From Artemia franciscana (lineage: Eukaryota; Arthropoda; Branchiopoda; Anostraca; Artemiidae), in NCBI RefSeq assembly GCF_032884065.1, contig NC_088875.1, positions 44,625,291 to 44,689,290 on the forward strand: a stretch of DNA of 64,000 nucleotides, given 5' to 3'. A model generated the notes under the pieces. The model was given only the letters and a program-made list of their open reading frames with translations. It did not search any database and was not told the DNA's origin. Both the position numbers and the translations under genes were made by a program. Shown in pieces: positions 21,535-34,186 of this stretch (the first letter of the stretch is position 1; each line of letters begins with the position of its first letter).

Positions 21535-23249
21535 ATCAAACAGTTCATGGTAACAAACTGTAGTAAGGAGCGACCTGGCTCAATAGTAATCAAAACTCAA
21601 AAAAATGGAATTTTGATACCAATAGCTACATCAAAAGAATTGCATTTTAATGCTGATTTTAAATATATAAGTTTCATCAAGTTTAGTCTTAACCATTAAA
21701 AGTTAAAAGCCAGAGAAAATTTGCATTATTTTAGAAAATAGGGGGAAACACCCCCTAAAAGTCATATAATCTTAACGAAAATCACACCATAAGATTCAGC
21801 GTATCAGAGAACCCTCCTGTAGAAGTTTCAAGCTCCTATCTATAAAAATGTGGAATTTTGTATTTTTTGCCAGAAGGCAGATAATGGATGCATGTTTATT
21901 TGTTTTTTTTTTTTTTTTTTTTTTTTCCAGGGGTGAATTGTATCGACCCAGTTGTCCTAGACTGTTGCGAGAGGGCTCATTCTAACGGAAATGAAAAGTT
22001 CTAGCGCCCTTTTTAAGTTATCAAAAAATTGGAGGGCACCTAGGCCCCCTCACATGCTAATTATTTTCCCAAAGTCAACAGATCAAAATTCTGAGATAGC
22101 CATTTTATTCAGCGTAGTCGAAAAATCTTATAACTGTGTCTTTGGGGACGACTTACTCCCCCACAGTCCCCATGGGAGGGGCTACAAGTTACAAACTTTG
22201 ACCAGTGCTTACATATAGTAATGGTTATTGGGAAGTGTGCAGGCGTTTTCAGTAGGATTTTTTTGGTTGGGGAGAGGGGTTGAGAATAGGGGGATAGGCT
22301 GGAGGAACTTTCCATCGAGGAATTTGTCATGGTGGAAGAAAATTTCCATGAAGGGAGCACAGGATTTACTAGCATTACTTAAAAAAAAAACAATGAAAAA
22401 AGAAATATGAAAAAGTTTTTTTCAGCTGGAAGTAAAGAGCAGCATTAAAACTTAAAACGAACAGAAATTATTACCCATATGAGGGGCTCACCTCCTCCTA
22501 ATACCCTGCTCTTTACACTAAAGTATTTTTAGTAATTTCAACTATATATTCTATGTTTTTTTGTGATTCTGGGGTCATTCTTAATGAATTGGGACAAAAT
22601 TTAAGCTTTAGTGTAAAGAGCGAGGTACTGACGAGGGGGCGAACCCCCTCATATATGTAATAAAAACATGAGAATACAAAACTTCTTTACGTAAGCTAAT
22701 TTGTAAGTTACGTATATCTTTTGCTAAAAAAAGATTTGTAAAAAATTAAAAGTTCTAGTTGCCTTTATCTTAATTAACCAAAAAATCGGAGGGCAACTAG
22801 GCTTCCTCCCCTGCTCTTTTTTCTCAAAATCATTTGATCAAAATTATGAGAAAGCCATTTAGCAAAAAAAAAAAAAATATGCAAATTTCGTTTTAATCTG
22901 CAGAGAGCCAAAATCAAAACATGCATTGATTGAAAAACGTTCAGAAATTAAATAAAAAAAAACAAGTTTTTTTAACTGAAAGTAAGGAGCAAAATTAAAA
23001 CTTAAAACAAACAGAAATTACTTCGTATATGAAAGGGGCTGCTTCCTCACCAACGCCCCGCTCTTTACGCTAAAGTTTTTTACTGTTTTAAAAAGAAGAG
23101 TTGAGAGAAAGAGTCAAACTTTAGCGTAAAGAGCGGGGCGTTGGTGAAGAAGCAGCCCCTTTCATATACAAAGTAATTTCTGTTCATTTTAAGTTTTAAT
23201 TTTGCTCCTTAGTTTTAGTTAAAAAAAACTAGTTTTTTTATTATTTAAT
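21535..23249 (+). mobile_element. Family B repeat, copy B2
   Basis: Same part order as B1: 5' 'aaacagttcatggtaac' start, module 1, imperfect palindromic module (about 22425-22680), module 3 (22690-22890) and terminal palindrome (22951-23249). It contains a 20-plus T-run at about 21902-21926. It diverges from B1 mainly by small indels. Confidence 0.85.
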
Positions 23250-23259
23250 AGTCTAAAGG

Positions 23260-24135
23260 TTCAAATAACTATGCCTCCAGGGATAAACTGACTCCCCATA
23301 GCTCCTTGGACATGAACTTTAAGATGGACAAGCTGTGCATCATTTACATATAGTCTGTTTTTGGGAGAGGATGTGTATATTTGATCCTGAATCTCTAAAA
23401 AGGCTTAGGGTATTACAATGAAACTTTTAGTAAATGTTGAGGAGGACATAGAATAAAATCAAAATGAATTAGGTGTATGCTGATTGTCAAAAGGGAATAT
23501 CAGCAACATCTCAGGAAAGATGGGGGGTATTAAGTTGAAACTTTTGGGGCTTGTTGAAAAGAGATTGGAGAGGCAAGATCTCCTTGCCCATTTTAGATTA
23601 TCAGTAAATGTTTAGTTTTATCACAAGCTGTCTGAAGTGTGTATTACTGCATATAACAAGATTTTGATGATTGCATATTGTTTCATTGTCATTATTAGAG
23701 AAGCACATCCATTTTTTAGCTTTCTAAAATCCCTCTCCAACAAGACCAAAAATGCAGAAAGTAGGCTTGCTTACAGTTAACATTACCTATAGAGTGAAGC
23801 ATATTAGTCCACAAGCCCTGTGGGCAGCAGGGTGAGGTCTGTATTCTATAGTTACTCAACAAAGAGTGATAAAAAAAACCTCAAACAAGGCATTTTACAT
23901 GTTTTTAGTTTGCCCCAAGGAGGAGGAGGGTCAAACAGAAATTGACATGCTTCTAGAATTAGCATTTCTAAGTGCTCTAAACTAAACATTTACCAGATTC
24001 TCTCCTCAAACCTGATCAAGATTTTGATATAGCTATTTTGTTCAAAGTAGTCAAAAGCTTGAAAACTATGCCTCTATAGATAATATGAACCCCATAGCCC
24101 CTAGGGAAGGGTTGTAAATTATGCAGTTTGACTGG
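23260..24135 (+). repeat. Highly diverged B/C-like fragments
   Basis: Partial matches include 'aataactatgcctccaggg', 'gctgattgtcaaaagggaat' and 'tgatatagctattttgttca'. They share the family core but are too worn to place in one family. Confidence 0.5.
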
Positions 24136-24139
24136 TTTT

Positions 24140-25270
24140 TTTTTGTCAATGTTGGTATTACCTGAACAATTGTTTTGGGTCATGAAACTATTGTTAATAA
24201 ATGCATTTTGACTTTTTGAACATCTTTTTTCTCTGGTAAAATTCTAGTTAATTGACTTCTTGGTATCTCAGAAAGGGTTTAGGTTAGGAAAATGAAACTT
24301 TCAGGGATGAATCTACAGACTAAAGTATGTCCCAGAAAGTTATTTTGAAGCAACCACCTCCACTTCTTCTCCCTCTAGAGGGCCCTGACCTTTGATGACC
24401 TTTAAAAATATGTGTGTTATAAAAGTGAAACCTTGCAAAATAGATCTTCTGCTTAATCGAAGTACAACAAATTGTTTTCAGCTTCATAACTTTGCTCAAT
24501 TCCATTTTATAAGGTTTTAAAGATGTGCAAATACATTTCCTAAATTTTGAAAAAAAAAACATTGATATGGCTCAAAATTCTACTCAAATAATAGGAGTTG
24601 CATTTTCAGAACTAAAGTCAGAGAAAAAGCAACTAGTAACTGAAAATTAAGGTAAAATGTTGTTTTGTCAAAATTTCAATAGGTATAGACCTGTCATGTA
24701 GGCAAATTTCAGGGCCCTCTAGAGGGAGGAGTGGAGGTGGGTACTTTAAAATACCTTCCTGGGACACACTTTAGCCTGTAGACCCATCCCTGAAAGTTCC
24801 ATTATCCTAACCTAAACCCTTTCCAAGATAGCAAGAAGTCAATTAACTAGAATTTTACCTTTTTCTCTTGCAAAACTACCACAAACTCACCATTATGGAG
24901 TTATTCTAGCCCAAGTATTCTTGTATTTATACATATAGAATTGTAATCATTTCCATTTTTGTTGATTGGATATTTGAAATCACAAATTTGTAATAGTTTA
25001 GAAACAAAATTGGGCTATATATTTGCACATTAGGGGGGTGGGGGTAAAGCATAGCATTTATTAAATATGTAAACTAACCATTGCTGTATTTGATATATGC
25101 TATGCTTTACCCCCCCCCCCCCTAATGTGCAAATATATAATAACTCCATAATGGTGAGTTTGTAGTAGTTTTGCAAGAGAGAAAAGATATTCAAAAAGTC
25201 AAAATGCATCTATTAACAATAGTGTCATGACCCAAAACAATTGTTCAGGTAATACCAACATTGACTGTTT
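24140..25270. mobile_element. Nested inverted repeats (foldback within foldback)
   Basis: The outer left arm (24145-24390) runs from 'gtcaatgttggtattacctg' to 'ccctctagagggccctgac'. Its inverted partner is split into 24709-24872 and 25176-25266. The interruption is itself an inverted repeat: 'aaactcaccattatggagtt' near 24888 against its complement near 25140. Inside that is a further pair, 'tatttgcacattaggggggt' (about 25018) against its complement ending about 25138. No protein is visible. Confidence 0.8.
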
Positions 25271-25548
25271 TTTCCCCATGGGAATCATTACAAAGGGAAA
25301 GGGGAAATGTTTGATCCTTGAAATGTCCAAAAAAGTGACACCAATTAAGGTGAACATTAGGTAATGTTAAACTAAATCAAGCCTACTATGTGTATCTAGG
25401 TTATCACAAGGGTGAATCTGTAATATCTTAGGAATGTTGAAATTGAAACTTACACAGAATATTGGGGGGAGGGATTTTATACTTAACCAAAAGACAATAG
25501 GCAGCTTTTGGTTATACAACAATGAAAGAAGTGAAGATAAAGGGGTAA

Positions 25549-26399
25549 ATTTATAGCAAACAGTATTACTGGCTTTTGTATAAAGTGAATATACTACTCA
25601 ATGCTTTTTTTTATGCTCTTTACAAACAAAATAATTGCTTCTACTGGAAATTCAGATTTAAGCACTTTTTGACCTCTTAAAAATGACCTAAATATGGGGT
25701 GTAAAAAAGGCTTAAAATATTGGTCTCAGACTTTAAAACATTGGACTCAAACTTACCATTTCATTATAAATCCATTTTTTTAATGTTATATTATCCACAA
25801 GCAGTGATTTTCAACAATTAAATTTTATCAATGTTATGGTGTTTTCTAGTCATGTTTTACAAAATAATAGGATATTGAAATTGCACATCTGTAATAGTTT
25901 AGAAACAAATTTGGGCTATATATTTGCACATCAGGGGGGTGGGGGTAAAGCATAGCATATATTAAATATGTAAACTAACCATTGCTGTATTTAATATAGT
26001 TAAATTTATAACCAACAGTATAAATGGCATTTGTAATAGCTGGCTTTCATATTTTCAACCAAAAACACATGCTTTTATTTAAAATATGATGTCAAGGAAG
26101 AAAAAAAACACTATAGCATTGATAAAATTTATTCATCCAATTTAATTGTGGAAAATATAACATTAAAAAATGGATTTATAATAAAATGGTAAGTTTGAGT
26201 CCAATGTTTTAAAGTCTGAGACCAATGTTTTAAGCCTTTTTTATACCTCATATTTAGGTCATTTTTAAGAGGTCAAAAAGTGCTTAAATCCAAATTTCCA
26301 GTAGGAGCAATTATTATATTTGTAAAGAGCATAAAAAAAGGCACCAAGTGGTATATTCACTTTATATGAAAGTCAGTAATACTGTTTGCTATAAATTAA
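25549..26399. mobile_element. Foldback with about 290-bp arms
   Basis: The left arm (about 25549-25850: 'tttatagcaaacagtattac' to 'atttttttaatgttatatta') is inverted at about 26112-26399. The loop repeats directly the segment 24965-25095 ('taatagtttagaaacaaa' onward), so the two neighbouring foldbacks share a module. Confidence 0.8.
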
Positions 26400-27769
26400 C
26401 TGATAAAGGTTCTACCCTGCAAAATGTGTTAATTAGGATTATTCTGGATATCATGAAGTTGGAATTGTTTTCATAACAAATTCTAAAGATGCTTCTTTTA
26501 TCTGATGCAGATGTTTCCTTCTGATGAGTTACAACTCTGTTGTGTCACTAGCCTATATTATTTAGGATAAACTAAATATATGAAAGATGGAAGGGAACAT
26601 GATAAACAAATTAATAGGTACATGCTGTATAGGCCAAAAAAATTATAAAATGAAAATTTCATTGGTTCAGTCAAGACTTTTCTTTCACTTTCATCTAGCC
26701 TATGCCTATGTGCTATGGCTATTTCTAGAAACATAAGGAAGAGGTGCATTATCAGGACAGGAACCATGATAGGTTTATTAGTATAGGCTAACACAGAAAA
26801 AGGGGATATAGTGGTCTAAGCCTACCTCTTGATTTGGTCAGCCACAGCAAGTTTATCTATCAATAACTGAACTAATTCCCAAGATAGACGAAAGCCCATC
26901 GACTAGAATTTCAACCATAACTTTAATGTCAGTGAATAATATAGATGGAGAGATGATTGGTATAGGCTATTCCTTTTTTTCCGTCTGATACTAGGCCTAC
27001 TCTTTGCACCAGTTTTTATTCCTGTAGTCTCAGAAAAAGAGAAACTGAGCAGAGTAAGTACCCTAGTATTATATAATTTAGCCGTGAATTTTCATTTAAC
27101 CTATTATAAGTTTTCCTACCATTTTTTAGTCATGCAACATTTGATTCGGTCTCTTCTCAAAAAGATTTTACGTCAATAAGTCGTCCAATGTTGCCAATTA
27201 TCAGCATAATAAATATCCTCCCGATGTCAAAAAGCTCCCCGAAAATGGTTCAAATTACAAGTTGCTTTCGTGCGACATACTAAATCGAAAACTTAAAAGG
27301 AACTAGACACAATCTTGTTTTGTTCAGTGTCGGATTGGAAAATTTGCACCATAGGTGGATCTTATTCAGCTAAACAACATTCTTTTGTATAGTAGTTTGT
27401 GTTACAGAATTGATTTTAAATATACATTTCCTACAGTAACATATTTCATAGAAAAATACAAAGTGGTATTGCACCGCAAAAGAGCTAAAATTTAAGTCAT
27501 ACAATAACTCAAAATTAAAATGAATTAAAATTTACAGTATTTTACTACTTCTACTATTACTAACTAGTCTCTGTAGCATCAAGCCGAATGAGGCCAATAT
27601 AGCTTGGCGCTCTACTCCTCCTCCCAAATAAATTCAAAGCTTCCCGCTTTAGACCCTCCCGAAAAGTTAAAATTATACTACAGTGGGGACGCCGCCCATA
27701 ATAGATAGGCTACCTAATAAGAGGTTTTTCAACCCCCAAAAAAAACACCAGAACAAAAAACTGCTACTA
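26400..27769. other. No gene recognised
   Basis: AT-rich sequence. I found no credible exon, RNA gene or repeat match on either strand. Confidence 0.4.
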
Positions 27770-28190
27770 ACTACTAACAACTCACCGCAGCACCAAGCCG
27801 AATGAGACCAACACAGCCACGCACGCTCCTCCTCCATCCCAGTTTATTCCAAGCCTCCCTTTTTACAGCCTCCCACGATGTTCCCATTTCTCTTAAATCT
27901 TTCTTTATGACTTCCTTTTGCCCTAACCATGGACGATCTGCTTTACGTTTAGTGCTAGACAGGTTGCCGGAAAGGACAATCTTCGGTAATCTGTCATCAT
28001 TCATCTGCAGAACACACCACAGCCTTCTCAACCTTTCTATTATTACAGCCATATATGGCAAGATCTAACCATACTTTTCGTACAGCCTACTCTTTGAAAT
28101 ACGTTTAGTCAGCCGGGTACGAAGAACAATCCGTAGGCAATTTCTCTAGAAAATATCTAGTAAATCTTCATCCTCTATTTTGGGGACCCA
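27770..28190 (-). pseudogene. RTE-like RT C-terminal tail, copy 1
   Basis: The minus strand reads KRISKSRLYEKYG, then ERLRRLWCVLQMNDDRLPK, then LSSTKRKADRPWLGQKEVIK and KDLREMGTSWEAVKREAW, ending GCVGLIRLGAAVSC. This is the distal tail of RTE-type endonuclease/RT polyproteins, past the polymerase core. A continuous frame covers 27774-28061; upstream of that the same protein continues in another frame with stops. The copy at 58235-58580 is its close relative on the other strand. Confidence 0.82.
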
Positions 28191-29290
28191 TGCTTAGAAC
28201 AGGGTTCATTCAATTGGAAATTAAAAGGGTCAATGCCCTTTTAAACAGTTGAAAGTGATTGGAGGGCAATCATCCCACCATGCCTATCATTTACCCAAAC
28301 ACGTCAGACAAAATTTTTTAAATAGCCATTTTGTTTAGCATAGTGTGAAGGTCCGTAAATTATGTCTTTAACAATGACATCCCCCCTAACAGCCGATGAG
28401 GGTTGAAAGTCATGCCCAGGGGCATATATGGTTTTTATTGAAAGGTTGGTCGTATAAACCTCGGAGTGGGCTCTATAATAGTAATTAGAATTTCTATTGC
28501 CCTTTTTAAGAGCCAGAATGTCAAGAGGACAGCAGCCCCCGGCCCCGTCTCCATACACAGCATATTTTTCCAAAATACATCTGATTGAAATCTTGAGATA
28601 GCTGTTTGTTGAAAAACTGGTCGAAGATCATATGGTCTTAGGGTTTGACACATTCGCCCCCAAGAATCTTGGGGCAAGGTTTGTTAGCTACGCCCAGGGG
28701 GCATATAAATTTTTTTTATAGAATGAGTGATCGTGTGATTTTTAGGGGAGACTAATTGGATAGGAAACATATGGTTCTAGTGCCATAAAAATAAGTGATG
28801 TAAAGCAACTAGCTCCCCCATCCCGACATACTCTTTTCCCTAAATGCATCCAATCGAAATTGTGAGATAGCCATTTTGTTCACAATTGTCCAAAGAGTAC
28901 ATAACAACGTCTTCAGGATGGACACAGCCCCCAGAGCCCGGGCCATACAAGGTTTTTATGGAGGGGGTGGTCGTAAAAACTTCGGATCAAATTGGGCTTA
29001 TTTAGTTGGAAATCGGAAGGTCTAGTGACCTTTTTAAGAGTCTAAAAGTAAATGCAGGGAAATCACCCCTCTTCAAAGCCTATCATTCCCAAAAACACAC
29101 CCGATCAAAATTCTAAAACAGATATTTGTTCAATATTGCTGAAATATCCAGTAATTATCTCTTTGAGGATGTCAAACGCCCCACAGACTTCAGGGCAATT
29201 CGTTCATTGTTTAAATATAGTATGTACTATTGAGAAAGGTATGTATTTTGAACTTTACTTTCCAAAAAGACAAAAACCATTCAGATGAGC
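28191..29290 (-). repeat. Family C array IV (inverted)
   Basis: C units in reverse order: 'agtgattggagggcaatcat', 'aatagccattttgttta', and 'gggcatata' followed by 'ggtttttat', repeated with anchors near 28410, 28690 and 28940. Confidence 0.75.
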
Positions 29291-30000
29291 CTTTCAAAAA
29301 TTTCGAATAGAGTGTTGAATTAATTCAAAACACGCTATGCGTATACGGATTGTCAAAAGGGCGTAACTCAGGAATGATTGAGTATACCCGTTTAGAACAT
29401 CCAGGAAATGACAAGGGAGATGACCAAAAAGGAAATATTTGTAAACTACCACTACCCCTAAAACTACCAATACTACTACTGCTACCACTCCTACTACCAC
29501 ACTACCCCATTTATAGATATGAGGGAAAATTTAATCTAAATCTAAAGATGCTATGTTTATGTAAATTGTCAAAAAAAAGGGTTTTCAAATACTGATTTGG
29601 GCATTAAGTTGGATCTTTCAGAGAATAATTAAAGGGGAAGATCATCTAACCAAAAGGTTTGAAGGTGAAATTTTCAAAGAATATTGTTTTATTTTGGGGG
29701 GAGGGGAGGTAAACTTAATTGAAACACGCCATCCGTATGCAGGTTGTTACAAGGGCGTAACAGCAATATCATAGGAATAGTTGCGTGTGTGAATTTGAAA
29801 CTAACAGGGGTTGTTATGGGGGATGTTGAATTGACCAAAAGAAAATATATGCATGAAAATACTACTGCTTCTACTCATACTACTACTACTGCTGCTGTTA
29901 AAACTAAAGGAATCAAGGCGAAAATTTTGGAATGTATTGAAACTGTATGGGATTAAATAGAAATAAACTATGCCCACGCATGTATGCCACGCATGTATGC
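29291..30000 (+). repeat. ACT-rich module family E (three partial copies)
   Basis: The blocks 'acgctatgcgtatacggatt', 'gccatccgtatgcaggttgt' and 'ggggatgttgaattgacca' lead into imperfect ACT/CTA trinucleotide tracts at 29450-29500 and 29860-29900. The same block-plus-trinucleotide order is at 15630-15900. Threonine- or serine-rich frames here are translations of the trinucleotide. Confidence 0.7.
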
Positions 30001-30221
30001 CCACATAAGAAATGCAATAGGAACGATAGACGGTATAAAGTTGAAACTTTCAGCGTGTCTTGAAGGGGTTGTTGAAGAAACCAAATGTGCTATTCGCGTG
30101 CTGCTACTATTGCTACTACGAAAGCTAAAGGTATTAAGGTTGGGCTTTAAAGGAATATTTAGGTGGTATGTTAAGGAAAACATAAAATAAATACAGTTTA
30201 AATGTTTTCATAATTTTTAAT

Positions 30222-32156
30222 TTAATTGAAGTAACGAATTGTAGTAAAGAGCGACACGGCGACACTCTAAAAATGGAATTTTGATACCAATTTTTAAAAT
30301 TTTTAAAAGTTACGAGCCTGAGAAAATTTGCCTTATTTTTGAAAAAAGGGGAAAAACCCCTAAAAGTCATAGAATCCTAATGAAAATCAGACCAAAAGAT
30401 TCAGCATAACAAAGAATCCTACGGTAGAGGTTTCAAGCTCCTATCTGCAAAAATGTGGAATTTTGTATTTTTTCCCACAAGAAAGATCACGGATGCAATT
30501 TCTGTGGTCCTAGAATGTTGCAAGAGGGCTTATTTAACGGAAATTGAAAGTTCTTGTGCCCTTTTTAAATGACTGAAAAATTGGAGGGCAACTAGACCCC
30601 CTTCCACACTTATTCTTTTTCCCAAAGCCACTGGATCAAAATTTTGACATAGCCATTTTGTTAGCATAGTCGAAAAATCTAATAACTATGTCTTTGAGCA
30701 CAGCTTAATCCCCCACAGCCCTGGGGGAAGGGCTGCAAGTTATGGGCTTTGCCCATTGTTTACATATAGTAGGCCTATTGGTTAATGGGAAGTACACTGA
30801 CTTTTCCAGTTTTTTTGGTGGTAGGGGGGTCGGGGGGAGGGGGTTACATGATAAGATCTTTCCATGGAGGAATTTATCATGGGAGAAGAGAATTTTTATG
30901 AAGAGGGCAATGGATTTTTCAGCGTTATTAAAAAAAAAACAATGAGAAATTAAATAAAAGAACAAGTGTTTCGACTGAAAGCAAGGAGCAACATAAAAAC
31001 TTAAGACGAACAGAAATTATTACTTATATGAAGGGGTTCTTCCCCTCCTCAATACCTCACTCTTTACGCTAAAGTATGTTTAGTAATTTCAAAAGAACTA
31101 TTTGTTTTAATTAAACGACCTTTGTGATTCATGGGTAATACTTAAAGAATTGGAACAAAATTCGAACTTTAGTGTAAAGAGCGAGGTATTGACAAGGGGA
31201 CGAACCCCCTCATATACTTAATAAAAATATACGAATATAGAAGTTCGTTACGTAAGTTAATTTGTAAGTTACGTATATTTAATACTAATTAAAACGTTCC
31301 TAAATTAAATTTAAAGTTCTAGTGGCCTTTTTAAGTAACCAAAAACATTGGAGGGCAACAAGGCCCCCTCCCCTCCCTGTTTTCTGAGAATCATCCGATC
31401 AAAAACTTTGAGAAAGCCATTTAGCCAACAAAAGTAAAATTCATATGCAAATTTCGTTTTAAATATTCATGTACGGTGATTCAAAATCAAAACCTACATT
31501 AATTAAAAAAAAGTTCAGAAATTAAATGGAAAAAACAAGTTTTTTCAACTGAAAGTAAGAAGCAAAATTAAAACTTAAAGCGAACAGATATTATGACGTA
31601 TATGAGTGGGTTCTTCCCCTCCTCAATACCTCACTCTTAACGCTAAAATATTTTTAGTAATTTCAAAAGAGCTATTTATTCTAATTAAACAACCTTTGCG
31701 ATTCAGGGGTTATTCTTAAAGAATTGGAGCTATTTGTTCTAATTAAACAACCTTTGTTAGAGTTACGTATATTTAATACTAATAAAAACGTTCCTAAATT
31801 AAATTAAAAGTTCTAGTGGCCTTTTTAAGTAACCAAAAAGTTGAAGGGCAACTAGGACCCCTCCCCGCCCCTTTTTCTCAAAATCGTCCGATTAAAACTT
31901 TAAAAAATCCATTTAGCTAAAAAAAAGTAAAATTAATATGCAAATTTCATTTTAATTATTCATGTACGGTGATTCAAAATAAAAACCTGCATTATTTAAA
32001 AAAAAAGTTCAGAAATTAAATGGAAAAAACAAGTTTTTTCAACTGAAAGTAAAGAGCAAAATTAATACTTAAAGCGAACAGAAATTATGACGTATATGAG
32101 AGGGTTCGTCCCCTGCTCAGTACCTCGCTCTTTAGGCTTAAGTATTCTTAGTAATT
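30222..32156 (+). mobile_element. Family B repeat, copy B3, left part with triplicated modules
   Basis: 5' module 1 is at about 30222-30950. The palindromic module 2 plus module 3 then occur at 30960-31540, again (with a 60-bp rearrangement at 31720-31760) at 31545-32040, and begin a third time at 32041. The third unit is cut at 'agtattcttagtaatttc' (about 32156) by the family A insertion and resumes at 34187. Confidence 0.82.
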
Positions 32157-32849
32157 TCAAACAAGAGCTAAGAGCTCATATGGCACTTGTGACGAGGCAA
32201 GAAGAGCTAAGAGCCAAGAGCTCATATGATATGAGCTCTAACAAAATTCTAAGAATCAATAGATTGATTTAAAAGGAAAATCAGAAGCTTAATGCCGGTC
32301 AGGATTTAAAATAAGAGCTCTGAGTCACGATGTCCTTCTAAATATCAAAATTCATTGAGGTCCGATCACCCATTCGTATTTTTACGAACGTATTTTAGGA
32401 CTTTTTTTTAGGAAACGTATTTTAGGAGTTCGTATTTTAGGACTTGTGCTTATTTACCCCCACCAAGTTTCATCCCGATCCCTCCACTGTAAGTGTTTTC
32501 CAAGATTTTAGGTTTCCCCTCCAAACTCCCCCCCCCCCCCCCCAATGTCACCAGATCCGGTTGGGATTTAAAATAACAGCTCTGAGACACGATATCCTTC
32601 CAAACATCAAATTCCATTAAGATCTGATAAACCGTTCGTAAGTTAAAAGTACTTCATTTTTTCTATTTTTTCCGAATTAACGGGCCCCCACTCCCCCTAG
32701 ATGGTCAAATCAGGAAAACGGCTATTTCTAATTTAATTTGGTCCGGTCCCTGGTACGCCTTCCAAATTTCATCATCCTAGCTTATCTGGAAGTGCCTAAA
32801 GTAGCAAAACCGGGACCGACAGACAGACCGACAGAATTTGCGATTGCTA

Positions 32850-34140
32850 TAGATAGATAGATAGATAGGTGTATTTCAAAAACCCGTGGGCCATATACAC
32901 ACAAAATATAAATAAATAACAAACAAGCAAGGAAATTAACAACAGTACGAACACGCACAAAAAAACAGAATTCAACGCAAAAAGTACCTAATCTAACAAC
33001 AAAAGAAATTAATCATATAAAACTTTTTCTTCTTATTAAACATTTATCTATATATACTCCCACTCGAAATATTGTGGTTGGGTTACTATTTTGTAGAATA
33101 CCCGGAAGCATCAAATTAATCCCATGCAAATAAATTTCCCGTAAATCCAAGAGCACCGGGCATTTCCGGAAAAATGATCCAAGTCTTCATCATCATCTTT
33201 ACAAAGGGGACAAACATACCGCCTATCAGGACCAACTATCATTTTATTTTTGTCGAGCGTTTTTTGCCTGTTCTGGATTGGAAGACAATTTGCCCTAAGC
33301 TGAATCCAACGACGTAGAATCGTAGCCGGTAAACTAAATTTAAAATAAACTTCCTCCCCAAAACTAGGTTTTGCCTGATTATAATGTTGTAGGGTTGTAG
33401 AATCAAAAACCAGCCCTTGCCAATGCTGAATTTCCTGACTCTCTAATATTAATCTTACCTGGCTTTCTAAATTAGTTGGTACATCACGAGAGCAAAGACC
33501 ATTATTCCATAAATAAGGCATTCCTACTTTTTCTAGTAATGATTTAATTTGGGATGGCCACGAGGTTTTTAAACCACATTTCAACATCTCTTCATATGCC
33601 GCTCTTACTAGTCTATCTTCATTACTCTTAGTCAACTTCAACCAGAATCTAAGCATTAAAATATACCTACGTAGCTTTAAAGAAAACAGGCCCATATCAC
33701 CTTTCAGAATCTGTGAATGAGCTGTCTTATGTAGACCAAACACTCTTTTATAATACTGGAGCTGAAGGGACTCCAGTTGCTGCACCGTTCCTCCACCCCA
33801 TATCTCTGCTCCATATTCTATCACGGGTAAAATTTTTGCGTTAAATATTCTTTTATGCATTTTTAGGTTTTTGATCCCCATTATCGCCGGGTTTCTAAAT
33901 ATAGCTGACATGGCCACCCTACCTCTCTTAATTATTTCATCAACATGACTCCTTAGGCTTCCATTTTCCGATAAGATAAAGCCTAAATATTTTATTCTTT
34001 TACTTATAAATAGTTCTTTATTATTAAATTTAAACGTATATTTTTCATCGTCCCCAACCTTCCTTTTTTTAAAAATAACAACTTCGCTCTTTTCAGTATT
34101 CAGCCTTAACTTTTTTATATGCAAATATTCTTCTATGAGT
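32850..34140 (-). mobile_element. 5'-truncated non-LTR retrotransposon nested in A2
   Basis: On the minus strand the coding end (34137-33111) is followed by a 3' UTR of about 240 bp and a tetranucleotide tail, ctat repeated four to five times (32853-32870). It lies exactly between 'gcgattgctatag' and 'tatgtcacttggtt' of the A element, consistent with target-primed insertion near the A 3' end. Confidence 0.82.
33111..34136 (-). pseudogene. RT thumb and C-terminal domain of the nested non-LTR element
   Basis: A single open frame of about 340 residues begins inside RT domain D with RLNTEKSEVVIFKK and RIKYLGFILSENGSLRSHV. It continues with ILPVIEYGAEIWG, LESLQLQYYKRVFGL and a C-terminal region typical of non-LTR polyproteins. 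It ends with a putative zinc-binding site CPLCKDDDEDLDHF plus a downstream Cys. Polymerase motifs A-C and any endonuclease are absent because the copy is 5'-truncated at about 34137, so it cannot act. No stop interrupts the 1-kb frame, which implies a recent insertion, consistent with its innermost place in the nest. The clade is not assigned. Confidence 0.85.
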
Positions 34141-34186
34141 CACTTGGTTATTCTTATATGTCACTTGGTTAATACCAAGTGCCATA

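Larger units (their letters stand above)
32157..34186 (+). mobile_element. Family A repeat, copy A2, inserted in B3
   Basis: The 5' side has 'aacaagagctaagagctcat' and a perfect pair gagctcatat/atatgagctc around one base (32218-32238). Internal units sit near 32304 and 32565. A 17-base C-run is near 32527. The 3' side ends in the hairpin cacttggt-taat-accaagtg followed by 'ccataaa'. Comparing the flanks with the uninterrupted B sequence at 31655-31690 fixes the insertion to within a few bases. The insert itself is split by the retrotransposon at 32850-34140. The terminal hairpins hint at a Helitron-like or other hairpin-ended element, but no CTRR end is seen. Confidence 0.78.

Noticed and set aside
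32157..34186. Firm assignment of family A to Helitrons on the strength of its 3' hairpin
   Set aside because: The bases after the hairpin (ccataaa) do not give a CTRR end, and no clear A|T insertion could be shown.
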